DNA of 7,592 nucleotides from Thermodesulfatator sp. (lineage in GTDB: Bacteria; Desulfobacterota; Thermodesulfobacteria; Thermodesulfobacteriales; Thermodesulfobacteriaceae): contig JALWWR010000040.1 in assembly GCA_026993045.1 (NCBI GenBank), positions 1 through 7,592 on the forward strand, read 5' to 3'. Made by a program: the position numbers and the translations under genes. Under the pieces are notes generated by a model, which worked only from the letters and a program-made list of their open reading frames with translations, had not been told where the DNA came from and searched no databases. Of the stretch, positions 1 to 6,412 are shown piece after piece (the first letter of the stretch is position 1; each line of letters starts with the position of its first letter).

Positions 1-114
1 ATCCAGATCTGCGGTAAGTCTTATCACTCCGTGGAGGACCAGAGCTATTCCCCCGGTAACAGCATATCGAACTCCCTTCCGGTTCAGTTTCCGGAAGACC
101 TCTTCGTAGAACAT
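1..114 (-). CDS. Nucleotidyltransferase-like protein, 5' end only (cut by left edge)
   Basis: The first 38 codons of a minus-strand gene are in the window: ATG at 114-112, open to base 1. The peptide begins MFYEEVFRKLNRKGVRYAVT, and residues 21-38 then contain GG-I-A-L, HG, R-L-T and a closing DLD. A Gly-Gly pair, an Ala, an HG-x-x-R-x-T stretch and a D-x-D is the usual start of small nucleotidyltransferase-fold proteins (MNT/AbiEii-like or related families), where the GG region and the two acidic residues bind the nucleotide and metal. The gene starts inside the 3' end of the upstream channel gene, overlapping it by 31 bp in another frame. A purine-rich GAAGGAAG lies at 135-128, about 13 nt before the ATG, so the Shine-Dalgarno is poorly placed and the start is only probable. 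The substrate, and whether this is a toxin or a housekeeping enzyme, cannot be told from 38 residues. Confidence 0.7.
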   Translation of the reverse strand, partial: MFYEEVFRKLNRKGVRYAVTGGIALVLHGVIRLTADLD

Positions 115-1316
115 TTGTCGGTCAGGGCTTCCTTCAGGTCGTGGCCGGTGGGTTTCTGGAAAATTCGTAGATCAAACTCCGGGGCCGCCGCCAAGATATG
201 ATCGAAGATGTCGGCCTGGACCCGCTCATAAGGGACCCAGCGGGTGTCAGCCACGAAACAGTAAACCTCTAGGGGTAAACCTTCGGCGGTAGGTTGAAGC
301 TGGCGCACCATGAGGGTCATATCTTTGCGAATCAAGGGATGGCTCTTTAGGTATTCTTCAATATAGATCCGGAAGGTCCCCAGGTTAGTGAGCCGTCTCC
401 CGTTAAGCGGGGAGGCCTGAGTGTCGATTCCCAGGCGCCGGTTGTATTCCTCGATCTCTTTAAGTTTCCGCTCCAGATAGCCCTGGAGGAGATGGATGCG
501 TTTGAAACGCTCCAGAAGCTTTTGGTCCACGAATTTTACCGAAGACTGATCCACCAGAAGGTGGCGTTTTATACGGCGGCCGCCGGAGCGCTCCATGCCC
601 CGCCAGTTCTTGAAAGATTCTTCCATGAGGCGGTAAGTAGGGATGGAGATGATGGTCTTGTCCCAGTTTTGAACCAGGACGTTATAGAGGGTCATCTCGA
701 TCACTTCCCCATCGGCCCCGAACTGCGGGGCCTCAATCCAGTCCCCAATGCGGATGAGGTCCTGGCCGATGATCTGGAGGCTGGCCACAAAGGAAAGGAT
801 GGTGTTCCGGAAGATGAGGAGCAGGATGGCCGAAAGGGCCCCAAGACCGGAAAGAATCCCCCAAGGGGAGCGTTCGAGGAGGGTGCAAACGGCCACAATC
901 CCAGCCGAAACCCATACCAAGAACTTTAAGATCTGGACATAGCCTCGGATAGGGTGTTTGCGAGCGATAGGGAGCTGGTTGTAAAACTCTAGGAGAACCG
1001 AAAGGCCTCGGGTGGCCAGAAGGGCCAATACCGGGGCTAAAAGTACCTCGCTTGCCTTTTTGAAAAAGCCCGCCAGCTCTGGGACTAGACGGCTCCCGTA
1101 ATAAAGCACCATTACCGGGGCTAAATAGGCCAAGGCCGAAAATATTCCGTGGCGGACCAAGAGATCGTCTATATGGGTGCGGGATTTTTGGGCTAGACGA
1201 TGGATGAAAGTGACCAAAAGTCTCTTGGTCAGCCATAAAGTTAAAAGGGCACCGAGAAGTAAGGCCGCCAGTTTTAGGACCATCGAGATTTCAGGAGGTA
1301 GGGCTTTGAGGTTCAT
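84..1316 (-). CDS. MscS-family mechanosensitive channel, YbdG-like
   Basis: This 410-residue inner-membrane protein should release solutes under membrane tension. Five hydrophobic segments are visible at about residues 11-31, 58-78, 89-109, 127-147 and 155-182. The last is Gly/Ala/Leu-rich (LSGLGALSAILLL) and fits the pore-lining helix of MscS. It is followed by the beta domain with GDWIEAP at 191-197 and FGADGEVIE at 199-207. Further motifs match E. coli YbdG closely from memory: SFKNW (234-238), SGGRRIKR (244-251), RKDMTLMVRQL (330-340) and QADIFDHI (367-374). Length is close to YbdG (about 415 aa) and the topology is the five-helix YbdG form, not the three-helix MscS form. The C-terminus has a short polar tail after the PTGHDL motif. 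The ATG start overlaps the HDOD stop as ATGA, and I see no good Shine-Dalgarno, so translation is probably coupled. YbdG is known as a minor mechanosensitive channel involved in mild hyperosmotic stress; the role here is inferred. Confidence 0.93.
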   Translation of the reverse strand: MNLKALPPEISMVLKLAALLLGALLTLWLTKRLLVTFIHRLAQKSRTHIDDLLVRHGIFSALAYLAPVMVLYYGSRLVPELAGFFKKASEVLLAPVLALLATRGLSVLLEFYNQLPIARKHPIRGYVQILKFLVWVSAGIVAVCTLLERSPWGILSGLGALSAILLLIFRNTILSFVASLQIIGQDLIRIGDWIEAPQFGADGEVIEMTLYNVLVQNWDKTIISIPTYRLMEESFKNWRGMERSGGRRIKRHLLVDQSSVKFVDQKLLERFKRIHLLQGYLERKLKEIEEYNRRLGIDTQASPLNGRRLTNLGTFRIYIEEYLKSHPLIRKDMTLMVRQLQPTAEGLPLEVYCFVADTRWVPYERVQADIFDHILAAAPEFDLRIFQKPTGHDLKEALTDKCSTKRSSGN

Positions 1317-2170
1317 GCAAAAAGAGCGGTCTTCAAGGCCTCGGTGCGCTCGAAGGTTTCAATAAGGGCGGGGTAGAGATCCCCTTCGCGGACGCCGGCT
1401 TTTTCCAAAAGCTCTTCTGGGATCTCGTAGGCAAAGACGTCCGCCCCGGCCCCAAAACCCATGAGATTAGTCAAGGTGTTGGCTAGGGCTGTAAGGGCGG
1501 CGATTTTGCTCTGAAGCATGAGGGTTTCGTCGTGGTGGGCCCGGATGGCAAAGTAGACCTCTTTGGGGAACTCCCAGCGCCGCAGGAGCTCCGCCCCTAC
1601 GATGGCGTGATCAGCTCCAAGGACCATCCATTCCGCTTGCATAAAGGTTAGGTCAGGATTTTTCTCAATAATGTCTCGGATGACCTCCATCTCCCCTTCT
1701 ACGAAGAGATCCAACACTATCTTGCCGATGTCATGGAGCAGGGCCGCGGTGAAAAGGTTTTCCGGTTTGGAAAGGCCGGCCCGAGAAGCCAAGGCCTCGG
1801 CCATAAGCCCACAGGCCAAGGAGTGGAGCCAGACCTCCTGCGGGGTAAGGCCATAGCCCTTCAAAGGGCGGTTCAAATACTTTCCGCTGCAGGAAGCGAT
1901 CAAAACGAAACGGATCTGGTTTATGCCTAGAAGGGAAAAGGCCTGCAATAGACTATTTACTTTGTTCCGAAGGCCAAAGGCCGCGGAGTTCACTAGCTTT
2001 AAAAAGTTGGCTGTTATAGCGGCGTCGTGACGGATCACGGTTTCCAATTCTCTAAAATCTACGTCTTCTTTTTGGAGAAGACGTAAGGCCTTCTGGGCTG
2101 TTTCCGGAAAATTGGGAATATGATCCAGTTTCTCAAAAATCTGATCTAAAAGAGGTAAAGTTCCGCTCAC
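1313..2170 (-). CDS. HDOD-domain signalling protein
   Basis: This is a soluble 285-residue single-domain protein of the HDOD family (HD-related output domain), often found with chemotaxis or cyclic-di-GMP signalling components. The N-terminal half has the typical helical pattern IPNFPETAQKALRLL (18-32), RHDAAITANFLKLVNSA (47-63) and the LLGINQIR stretch (80-87). The HD-like core follows: H116 in WLHSLA, ALLHDIGKIVL with H146-D147, GADHAIVGAELLRRW with H188, and AHHDE with H212-H213. The last canonical HD-GYP metal ligand (Asp) appears to be Asn, N231. Many HDOD proteins are non-enzymatic, so activity cannot be assumed. The start is GTG (2170-2168), overlapping the cheD TGA by 4 bp and preceded by AAGGTGG with 7 nt spacing. 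It sits between cheD and a channel gene in the same tight operon, which suggests a shared sensory or stress function. No output domain is fused to it; the specific role is unknown. Confidence 0.92.
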   Translation of the reverse strand: MSGTLPLLDQIFEKLDHIPNFPETAQKALRLLQKEDVDFRELETVIRHDAAITANFLKLVNSAAFGLRNKVNSLLQAFSLLGINQIRFVLIASCSGKYLNRPLKGYGLTPQEVWLHSLACGLMAEALASRAGLSKPENLFTAALLHDIGKIVLDLFVEGEMEVIRDIIEKNPDLTFMQAEWMVLGADHAIVGAELLRRWEFPKEVYFAIRAHHDETLMLQSKIAALTALANTLTNLMGFGAGADVFAYEIPEELLEKAGVREGDLYPALIETFERTEALKTALFA

Positions 2171-2637
2171 CAGCTTTCCACCTTACTAAAAGTAAAGACC
2201 TTAAGACCTTCCCGCAGAGAGACCTCTATTCGTCTGGGGGAAGGCTCGCCCACCCTCTCGGCCAAGGGAAAGAGCCCCAAACGCTTGAGGTAGTAGCGGG
2301 CTGCGGCCACATTTTTGAGGCCAATATCTAACCACTTAGGACTTTTCCGAAAACGTCCCCCTCCCACTACTACAATCTTGGCTCGATGGGGATCGCCCCC
2401 CTTTTCTTTAAAGGTATGGAAAAAAAGAGGGATGGCCTCTTCCCCAAAGAAGGCCGGGAAACCCTCGGGGGCGGGGTTGTTTTTGGTTTCCGGCAAGACG
2501 TATTGTACTAATCCTGCTAATTCCGAGTCTGGATCTAGGGCTCCGATGGCTACACAGGCCCCCAGATTGGGGGTGGCTAAGACTTCCTGGCGAGAGGTGG
2601 TGAAACGGAATTGTCCTTTTTCTACCCAGGTAATCAT
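2167..2637 (-). CDS. cheD: CheD-family chemoreceptor deamidase homologue lacking the catalytic His
   Basis: CheD proteins deamidate Gln residues of chemoreceptors and bind the phosphatase CheC. This 156-residue protein has the family length and order of motifs: T22-x5-C28 in ATPNLGACVAI, DPDSELAG (35-42), a VLP motif (47-49), VVVGGGRF for the usual GGA-x-MF glycine turn, DIGLKNV for the IG-x-R/K-N-V motif, and EPSPRRIEVS for the conserved G-x-x-x-R segment near the C-terminus. Aligned by eye with Thermotoga CheD, Thr21 and Cys27 are kept as T22 and C28, but catalytic His44 falls on Q45 (codon CAA, bases 2505-2503). Catalysis is therefore doubtful, and the protein may act as a binding partner instead. 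ATG at 2637-2635 lies 14 bp after the hom stop; only a weak AAGG is found 12 nt upstream. The stop overlaps the HDOD start. No cheC, cheB, cheR, cheA or receptor gene is in the window. Confidence 0.85.
   Translation of the reverse strand: MITWVEKGQFRFTTSRQEVLATPNLGACVAIGALDPDSELAGLVQYVLPETKNNPAPEGFPAFFGEEAIPLFFHTFKEKGGDPHRAKIVVVGGGRFRKSPKWLDIGLKNVAAARYYLKRLGLFPLAERVGEPSPRRIEVSLREGLKVFTFSKVESW
2178..2184 (-). promoter_or_regulatory. Shine-Dalgarno of the HDOD gene, supporting a GTG start
   Basis: The minus strand reads AAGGTGG, one mismatch from AAGGAGG, 7 nt before the GTG at 2170-2168 and inside the end of cheD. It decides the start codon, because the next in-frame ATG would lie far inside the HDOD domain. 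Confidence 0.75.
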
Positions 2638-2651
2638 AGATTAATCTTGCC

Positions 2652-3941
2652 TTAGCTCTCTAAAATTCGCAAGAGTTTGGTAGGTGCGGCCACCACTTCT
2701 AACTGGTCGATCTCTTTTAAAGCCTGGCGGACTGCCTTTTCCCGGGCCTCGTGGGTGAGCATCACAATGGGCACCGCCTCTCCCTCCCGGCGTTCCTTTT
2801 GGATCACAGAGGCGATACTTATTTGATGTTGGCCCAAAATTCCAGCGATCTTAGAAAGCACTCCTGGTCGATCTAAGGCCGAAAAACGAAAATAATACCG
2901 GGAGACTACCTCTTCCATAGGGATTAAAGCCGGGCTAGAGGCGCGATAGAGGAGGGGCGGGGGAGAGGTCCCGGATTGAAGTTGCCGGGCGGCATCCAAG
3001 AGATCCGCCACCACCGCGCTGGCGGTAGGTTTAGCCCCAGCCCCTAGGCCGTAAAGCAGCACCTGTCCTACAAAATCTCCCTTTAACAAAAAGGCGTTAT
3101 AGGCCAATCTTACCGAAGCCAACATGTGCCCTTGAGGCACCAGGGTAGGGTGGACTCGGATCTCAAGTCCTCCTTCTTTTAGGCAGGCCAGAGCCAGGAG
3201 TTTGGTTACAAAACCGAGCTCCTGGGCAAAGGCCAGGTCGAGGGGCTCAAGCCCCTCGATCCCTTCTACGTAGACCTTTTCTGAGGAAATATAGCTTCCC
3301 TGGGTCAAGGTGGCGAGGATAGCGATCTTATGGGCCGAATCCAAACCCGAAAGATCTAAGCTGGGATCGGCCTCGGCCAGTCCCAGCTTTTGGGCCTCGG
3401 CCACCACTTCCGGCAAAGGTCGGCCTTCTTCGAGCATCCGGGTAAGGATGTAATTGCAGGTGCCGTTAACAATGGCGGTGAGGTTTTGGATACGGTTGGC
3501 GGAAAGGCTTTCCCGAAGGGTCTTTATAATGGGCACTCCCCCTCCCACCGCGGCCTCAAAAAAGAGGGCCTGCCCGGTCTCTTGCGCGGTCCGAAAGACC
3601 TCCTCTCCGTGTTCGGCCAGGACGGCCTTGTTGGCCGTGACTACGGCTTTGCCTGCTCGCAGGGCCTCCAAGATGTAAGTCTTGGCGGGTTCTATCCCTC
3701 CTAAAAGTTCACAGACAATCTTTATCTCCGGGTCGCCAAAGATTTCTTCGGCTTGGGTGGTGAGAAGCTCTGGAGGGGAAGAGACCGGCCGGGGTTTGGC
3801 CAGGTCTCGCACTAAGATCTTTTTGACCGTTAAGCGCAACCCGGTCTTTTGGGCTATGAACTCTCCATTCTGGGCTATTAGTTCGTAAACCCCGCTTCCT
3901 ACCGTGCCTAATCCTACAAGCCCCACTTTAACCTCTTCCAT
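2652..3941 (-). CDS. hom: Homoserine dehydrogenase with C-terminal ACT domain
   Basis: This cytoplasmic enzyme reduces aspartate semialdehyde to homoserine with NAD(P)H, the branch-point step to threonine and methionine. The 429 residues show the Rossmann glycine motif GLVGLGTVG (7-15), then TANKAVLAEHG (102-112) with the nucleotide-site Lys K105, and the catalytic segment AEADPSLDLSGLDSAHK (189-205). In that segment E190, D196, D201 and K205 match the active-site Glu, Asp, Asp and Lys of the yeast enzyme. The stretch VNGTCNYILTRM (158-169) is the usual family signature. Residues about 350-425 (FSALDRPGVLSKIAGILGQH) form an ACT domain, which in this family normally gives threonine feedback inhibition. 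It is a stand-alone enzyme, not an aspartokinase fusion, and the length is typical. The ATG shares one base with the recG stop (TAATG) and has a strong GGAGG 7 nt upstream. No attenuator is visible, because the gene begins inside the operon. Confidence 0.97.
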   Translation of the reverse strand: MEEVKVGLVGLGTVGSGVYELIAQNGEFIAQKTGLRLTVKKILVRDLAKPRPVSSPPELLTTQAEEIFGDPEIKIVCELLGGIEPAKTYILEALRAGKAVVTANKAVLAEHGEEVFRTAQETGQALFFEAAVGGGVPIIKTLRESLSANRIQNLTAIVNGTCNYILTRMLEEGRPLPEVVAEAQKLGLAEADPSLDLSGLDSAHKIAILATLTQGSYISSEKVYVEGIEGLEPLDLAFAQELGFVTKLLALACLKEGGLEIRVHPTLVPQGHMLASVRLAYNAFLLKGDFVGQVLLYGLGAGAKPTASAVVADLLDAARQLQSGTSPPPLLYRASSPALIPMEEVVSRYYFRFSALDRPGVLSKIAGILGQHQISIASVIQKERREGEAVPIVMLTHEAREKAVRQALKEIDQLEVVAAPTKLLRILES

Positions 3942-6355
3942 TAGGCTACCTCCGAAAGGCGCAGTCTCTCAGCCCAACGTTCCGCTAGGATCAGTTTTAA
4001 AGGCTGGTGTTCGGGCTTAGAAAGGGCTGGATCTTCTTCCAGCAGCCGGAAGGCCTCTTCTCTAGCCATAAGCAGGAGCTCGTAGTCTCGGACCATGTCC
4101 GCCCGCCGGAATTCCAAATAGCCGTGCTGTTTGGTGCCCAGAAATTCTCCCGGGCCCCGAAGCTTGAGATCTTCCTCAGCGATGCGGAAACCGTCGGTAG
4201 TTTCGGTCAAGACCTTTAACCTTCGCCAGGCTTCACTACTGGGTGATACCTCATGGGCCACCAAAAAGCAATAGGAGGGTCTCGGGCTCCGTCCTACCCG
4301 GCCCCGAAGCTGGTGGAGCTGTGAAAGACCGAAGCGCTCCGCGTGTTCAATGACCATCACGGTGGCCTCCGGGACATCCACCCCCACCTCGATCACGGTG
4401 GTGGAGACCAGGATCTGGATCTGGCCTCGCTTAAAATCCCGCATCACCCGTTCCTTTTCCTGGGGAGACATCCGTCCGTGAAGGAGCCCCACCCTGAACT
4501 CAGGAAAGATTTCCTTTTTAAGGTGTTCAGCCCATTCCGTGGCGGAAAGGAGATCGAGCTTTTCCGACTCCTCGATCAGGGGCAACACGATGTAGGCCCG
4601 ATTCCCCTTGCGGACCTCTTCCCGCACCTTCTCATAGACCAACCCCCGGGAACGAGCAGGATAAAGTTCAGTCTTTACCGGTTTGCGGCCCGCGGGAAGT
4701 TCGTCAATAACGGAGACGTCAAGGTCTCCGTAAACCGTCATGGCCAAGGTGCGGGGGATGGGAGTAGCGGTCATGACCAAGGTGTCTGGAGAGACCCCTT
4801 TGGCCTTCTCCCGCAGGGCCGCCCGTTGAAGGACTCCGAAGCGGTGCTGTTCGTCGATGATCACCAGCCCTAGGCGCTTGAACTCTACGTCTTCTTGGAA
4901 AAGGGCGTGGGTGCCGATTATGAGATGGATATGTCCCAAGGATAGGGCTTGTTTAATCTCCCGTTTGCGAGCCGGGGGAATTCCTCCGGTAAGCAGAGCG
5001 GCCTCGATGCCAGCCAGCCCGCAAAGTTCTCGAAATCCGGCGTAGTGCTGTTCGGCCAGGATCTCGGTGGGGGCCATGAGGGCCACCTGATAGCCGTTAT
5101 CGATGGCGATGAGGGCCGCCACAAAGGCCACCACCGTTTTCCCACACCCCACGTCCCCCTGAAGCAGGCGGTTCATAGGCACCGGCCGGGCCATATCCCG
5201 TTTGATCTCCTCTAGAGCCCTTTCTTGGGCCCGGGTTAATTTGAAAGGGAGCTTTTCTAAAAAGGTCTCGGCCAAAGGGGAAGCGAGGCGAAAGGCTATG
5301 CCCTGGGCCTGTTTGACTTTGGAGCGCCTGAGCCCCAAGGCCAGTTCCAAAAAGAAGAATTCGTCAAAGGCGATGGACCGGTGCCAGAGGCTTCGTTCTT
5401 GGTTAAGGGCTGCAAGATCGGCTTCCTCGGGGGGGAAATGGAGGGTCTTTATGGCCTCCGAGAGGGGCCAGAGCCTCCGGCGCCGCAGGATGGAATGCGG
5501 GATAAAACTTACCAGTTTGTGGGCGTGCTCTTTTACGGCGTTGTGGACTACTTTCCGGATAACTTTAGGAGAAACCTTTTCCACCGCAGGATAGACAGGC
5601 AGCAGACGCCCTACATGCAGTTCCAAGGTGGGATCATCCGGTCTTTCTACCTCCGGGTGCACAATTTCAAAACGCCCTCCAAACCGGGAGACGGTCCCGG
5701 AGACGATCACCACTTGGCCCGGGCGAAAGGTCTCCCGCAGGAGGGCCTCTCTAAAATGGAACCATTTTAGGGCCAAGACCCCGGTGCCATCGCTTATCAG
5801 GGCCTCAAAGACCTTGCGTCTTTTAAATTGGACCGGTCCTGAAAGCACTACCTCTCCTTTCACCACCGCGGTCTGGCCCAGACGGAGATCTCGGATGGGG
5901 GTAAAACGGCGTCGATCTTCGTAGCTTTTAGGCAAAAAATAGAGGAGGTCTTCAATGGTATGGATGTCGCGGGTAGCCAGTTTGGCCGCTAGCTTGGGCC
6001 CTACCCCTTTTAGAAATTGGACCGGAGTCCGGAGATCTTCTTGCCATTTCTCATAGGTCTTGAGGTCCGGGTAGGGGGGCCAAGAGGGTTCCTCTTCTGG
6101 TTCTTCGAGGAGGCGCAGCATCTCCTGAATGCGGACCTTTTTTTCCTCTAAAGCTTGCTCCTCCAGACCTTGAACCAAGGCCTTTAACTTCTCTTGGGTT
6201 CTCTCTGGAAGGGAAGCCGGGGCTTCAGCTAAAAGACCCTTAAGGGTCTCCTCTAGGTCCCGAATCTTGGGCAGAAGGGCAAAGTTTTTCCGGGACGCGA
6301 AAAGAAGGGGTTTGCGGAATCTCTCTTTCCAGGCCTCCCAGCTCTCCGGCGCCAT
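3941..6355 (-). CDS. recG: ATP-dependent DNA helicase RecG
   Basis: RecG remodels stalled replication forks and branch-migrates Holliday junctions. This 804-residue protein has an N-terminal extension of about 110 mostly helical, charged residues, then a helix-hairpin-helix-like LKGVGPKLAAKL (115-126) and the OB-fold wedge domain (about 150-240). The helicase core carries Walker A GDVGCGKT (400-407), motif II DEQH (501-504), TATPIPRT (529-536), STTVIEVGVDVP (651-662), QLRGRVGR (682-689), and the RecG-specific TRG region TTDGFRIAEEDLKLRGPGEF (719-738). E. coli RecG is 693 aa; the extension and total length resemble Thermotoga-type RecG (about 780 aa). It is the first gene of the minus-strand operon, overlapping hom by 1 bp. 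The ATG is the first in-frame start, since an in-frame TAA sits four codons before it. However, GGAGG lies only 1 nt from it, so the exact N-terminus is the least certain part of the call. Confidence 0.97.
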   Translation of the reverse strand: MAPESWEAWKERFRKPLLFASRKNFALLPKIRDLEETLKGLLAEAPASLPERTQEKLKALVQGLEEQALEEKKVRIQEMLRLLEEPEEEPSWPPYPDLKTYEKWQEDLRTPVQFLKGVGPKLAAKLATRDIHTIEDLLYFLPKSYEDRRRFTPIRDLRLGQTAVVKGEVVLSGPVQFKRRKVFEALISDGTGVLALKWFHFREALLRETFRPGQVVIVSGTVSRFGGRFEIVHPEVERPDDPTLELHVGRLLPVYPAVEKVSPKVIRKVVHNAVKEHAHKLVSFIPHSILRRRRLWPLSEAIKTLHFPPEEADLAALNQERSLWHRSIAFDEFFFLELALGLRRSKVKQAQGIAFRLASPLAETFLEKLPFKLTRAQERALEEIKRDMARPVPMNRLLQGDVGCGKTVVAFVAALIAIDNGYQVALMAPTEILAEQHYAGFRELCGLAGIEAALLTGGIPPARKREIKQALSLGHIHLIIGTHALFQEDVEFKRLGLVIIDEQHRFGVLQRAALREKAKGVSPDTLVMTATPIPRTLAMTVYGDLDVSVIDELPAGRKPVKTELYPARSRGLVYEKVREEVRKGNRAYIVLPLIEESEKLDLLSATEWAEHLKKEIFPEFRVGLLHGRMSPQEKERVMRDFKRGQIQILVSTTVIEVGVDVPEATVMVIEHAERFGLSQLHQLRGRVGRSPRPSYCFLVAHEVSPSSEAWRRLKVLTETTDGFRIAEEDLKLRGPGEFLGTKQHGYLEFRRADMVRDYELLLMAREEAFRLLEEDPALSKPEHQPLKLILAERWAERLRLSEVA
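3948..3953 (-). promoter_or_regulatory. Shine-Dalgarno of hom
   Basis: On the minus strand GGAGGT lies inside the last codons of recG, with GGAGG 7 nt before the hom ATG. The strong site together with the TAATG overlap allows both independent initiation and restart of ribosomes that finish recG. Confidence 0.85.
5751..5770. repeat. Inverted repeat inside recG
   Basis: CTAAAATGG-AA-CCATTTTAG has perfect 9 bp arms around 2 bp, and is flanked on both sides by GGCC (the left copy is set off by 3 bases). It lies in the wedge-domain codons for LKWFHF (about residues 196-201). No protein is known to me that binds it, and it may simply reflect the codons. Confidence 0.4.
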
Positions 6356-6361
6356 GCCTCC

Positions 6362-6390
6362 ATTTTAATGCTTGTCTCAAGGGCTATCGA
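6362..6390 (-). promoter_or_regulatory. Candidate sigma-70-type promoter for the recG operon
   Basis: Read on the minus strand, TCGATA (6390-6385, 4 of 6 to TTGACA), a 17 bp spacer and TAAAAT (6367-6362, 5 of 6 to TATAAT) form a reasonable promoter. The predicted transcription start falls on or within a base or two of the recG ATG, which would make the recG mRNA leaderless or nearly so. The element interleaves with the candidate lon promoter on the other strand. This is inference from motif match only. Confidence 0.4.
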
Positions 6391-6399
6391 GCTTATTTT
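6372..6399 (+). promoter_or_regulatory. Candidate sigma-70-type promoter for lon
   Basis: TTGTCT at 6372-6377 (4 of 6 to TTGACA) and TATTTT at 6394-6399 (4 of 6 to TATAAT) are separated by 16 bp. Transcription would start near 6406, leaving a leader of about 50 nt ahead of lon. The match is modest and made by eye. The region is the only intergenic space available, so a lon promoter should be here, but this exact placement is a guess. Confidence 0.4.
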
Positions 6400-6410
6400 C
6401 CCTTTTAGGG
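6400..6410. repeat. Small inverted repeat at the predicted lon transcription start
   Basis: CCCT-TTT-AGGG has 4 bp arms and directly follows the candidate lon -10 element. With the 15 bp palindrome 3 bp further on it makes a run of symmetric sequence over the predicted start site. Arms this short can occur by chance. Confidence 0.25.
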
Positions 6411-6412
6411 AG

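Noticed and set aside
492..929. A 145-codon plus-strand open frame antisense to the channel gene
   Set aside because: The minus-strand frame matches YbdG-type channels along its whole length. The plus-strand protein is low-complexity, resembles no family I know, and has no convincing ribosome site.
733..1236. A 167-codon minus-strand open frame overlapping the channel gene in another frame
   Set aside because: It is Pro/Gly/Ser/Arg-rich with no domain pattern; its length follows from the base composition of the real gene.
2638..2651. A possible operon break between hom and cheD
   Set aside because: The gap is only 14 bp, with no room for a terminator hairpin or promoter. It is just a slightly looser junction.
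4343..4873. A 176-codon open frame on the plus strand, antisense to recG
   Set aside because: It lies wholly opposite the conserved RecG helicase core, has no Shine-Dalgarno I can see, and its His/Pro/Gly-rich composition is that of an antisense shadow of a GC-rich gene.
6356..6394. A start of recG in another frame, at the ATG of ATGGAGGCATGG on the minus strand
   Set aside because: That frame stops after about 35 codons and does not encode RecG sequence; the in-frame ATG at 6355 is the first possible start.
6371..6406. A heat-shock (sigma-32 type) promoter for lon, with CTTGTCT and CCCTTTT
   Set aside because: The gap between the two elements is about 22 bp, longer than the usual 11-16 bp spacer, and the -10 lacks the CCCCAT core.
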